From positions 1 to 33,002 of IMG/VR virus record IMGVR_UViG_3300025098_000162: DNA of 33,002 nucleotides, one strand, 5' to 3'. This document shows, one piece after another, positions 32,708-33,002 of this stretch (within the stretch, counting starts at the first letter, position 1; every line of letters begins with the position of its first letter). The notes under the pieces were generated by a model. The model saw only the letters and a program-made list of their open reading frames with translations. It had not been told where the DNA came from and did not search any database. The DNA comes from a virus. The translations under genes and the position numbers were made by a program.

Positions 32708-32815
32708 CCAAGGTTTGGGTCTTTGAGACTCATCTCCCCTCTTATATGCTTTATATGCTTCTATAAAGTAAACTGAATAGATGAAGACGGTACAAGTGAT
32801 AGCAATAACTGTCAT
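32699..32815 (-). CDS. 38-residue single-helix membrane protein
   Basis: MTVIAITCTVFIYSVYFIEAY is one membrane helix, followed by a short basic tail (KAYKRGDESQRPKPWLK), so the C-terminus is probably cytoplasmic. AAAGGAG lies seven bases before the ATG at 32815; an upstream ATG in frame at 32905 has no good site. The 3' end overlaps the preceding plus-strand stop by nine bases. Function unknown; small phage membrane proteins often act in superinfection exclusion or lysis. Confidence 0.5.
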   Translation of the reverse strand: MTVIAITCTVFIYSVYFIEAYKAYKRGDESQRPKPWLK

Positions 32816-32820
32816 TTTAA

Positions 32821-32845
32821 GCTCCTTTGATGTATTTAAGGGAGC
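32821..32845 (-). promoter_or_regulatory. hairpin over the RBS of the 38-residue membrane protein
   Basis: On the minus strand GCTCC...GGAGC (five perfect pairs, extendable with two A-T pairs beyond a mismatch) closes a short loop and takes up the GGAG of the binding site. It could hold down translation. Short, so moderate support only. Confidence 0.35.
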
Positions 32846-32896
32846 GTATATACCACTGACAGTACCCCCTAGCAAAAAAAAAGTTAGGTTTGAACT

Positions 32897-33002
32897 ATGC
32901 TTCATCTTTTAGATCCCATTACAGCTCATAAAATAGCTATTTCTTTACTAAAAAGACCTTTTCCGTACCCGAAAATCTTCGACCCACATAAGGTCTTTGG
33001 GT
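32897..33002 (+). CDS. possible gene start running off the window
   Basis: The frame from ATG 32897 (MLHLLDPITAHKIAISLLKR...) is open to the last base, 35 codons. Only a weak TTAGG site lies upstream, and the minus strand is also open over part of this stretch. The first residues look protein-like, but the evidence is thin. A run of nine A (32874-32882) lies just upstream. Confidence 0.3.
   Translation, partial: MLHLLDPITAHKIAISLLKRPFPYPKIFDPHKVFG

Noticed and set aside
32816-32905. N-terminal extension of the 38-residue membrane protein to an ATG at 32905
   Set aside because: No good ribosome site at 32905, while AAAGGAG stands at the right distance from 32815.
1-33002. tRNA genes, integrase, attachment sites
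   Set aside because: No cloverleaf-like sequence or recombinase motif was noticed on either strand by eye; a tRNA scan would settle this.

Overview
This window looks like part of a large, strictly lytic tailed bacteriophage genome (Caudoviricetes, most likely a T4-like myovirus in the broad sense). The evidence is two giant tail-fibre genes, a gp32-type single-stranded DNA-binding protein, a head-tail connector-type protein, phage-type ThyX, DUF3310 and repeat-containing endonuclease genes, dense coding on both strands with tiny gaps, and no integrase. No tRNA, rRNA or CRISPR array was seen. Shine-Dalgarno sequences of the AAGGAG type precede almost every gene, so the host uses them strongly; this argues for a proteobacterium or similar rather than a Bacteroidetes host. 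The host itself cannot be named from the sequence.

Layout. 1-2.7 kb (+): the end of a polybasic protein, a polybasic protein fused to a complete Dps/ferritin ferroxidase domain, then the gp32-like protein closed by a clear terminator. 2.7-4.8 kb (+): three consecutive genes sharing a promoter/leader/N-terminal tag cassette (MRRSAS...LExRIAxLE); the first appears to be a fusion of two such genes. 4.8-5.8 kb (-): a cytosine-deaminase-like amidohydrolase. 5.8-19.8 kb (+): two tail-fibre genes encoding about 2311 and 2319 residues, 42% of the window. 19.8-22 kb: a small HExxH membrane protein (-), a virion-like protein with an acidic linker (+), and two small weakly related proteins (-). 22-23.3 kb (+): adenylosuccinate lyase. 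23.3-28.4 kb (-): connector protein, a zinc-finger/repeat/VSR-like endonuclease flanked by hairpins, a restriction-methyltransferase fusion and a tiny Lys/Glu-rich protein. 28.5-30.9 kb (+): a CapA-type phosphoesterase fused to a CHAP hydrolase, a 32-residue membrane peptide, DUF3310, a winged-helix protein and a two-helix membrane peptide. 30.9-33 kb: ThyX (-), a cluster of small zinc-binding proteins on both strands, and a small membrane protein.

How it fits together. ThyX, adenylosuccinate lyase, the amidohydrolase and possibly DUF3310 point to phage control of nucleotide pools. The gp32-like protein serves replication. Fibres and connector are structural. The CapA-CHAP protein and its small membrane neighbours are lysis or wall-remodelling candidates. 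The methyltransferase-nuclease and the endonuclease-like gene are anti-competitor or selfish elements. A recurring TTTATA-type motif 30-50 bases before many starts is a candidate phage promoter, and four convergent gene pairs share stop codons in an exact 4-base overlap. The best candidates for something new are the RRSAS tag cassette with its fusion fossil, the Dps domain on a polybasic arm, the hairpin-bounded endonuclease-like gene, and the CapA-CHAP fusion with its micro-protein neighbours.
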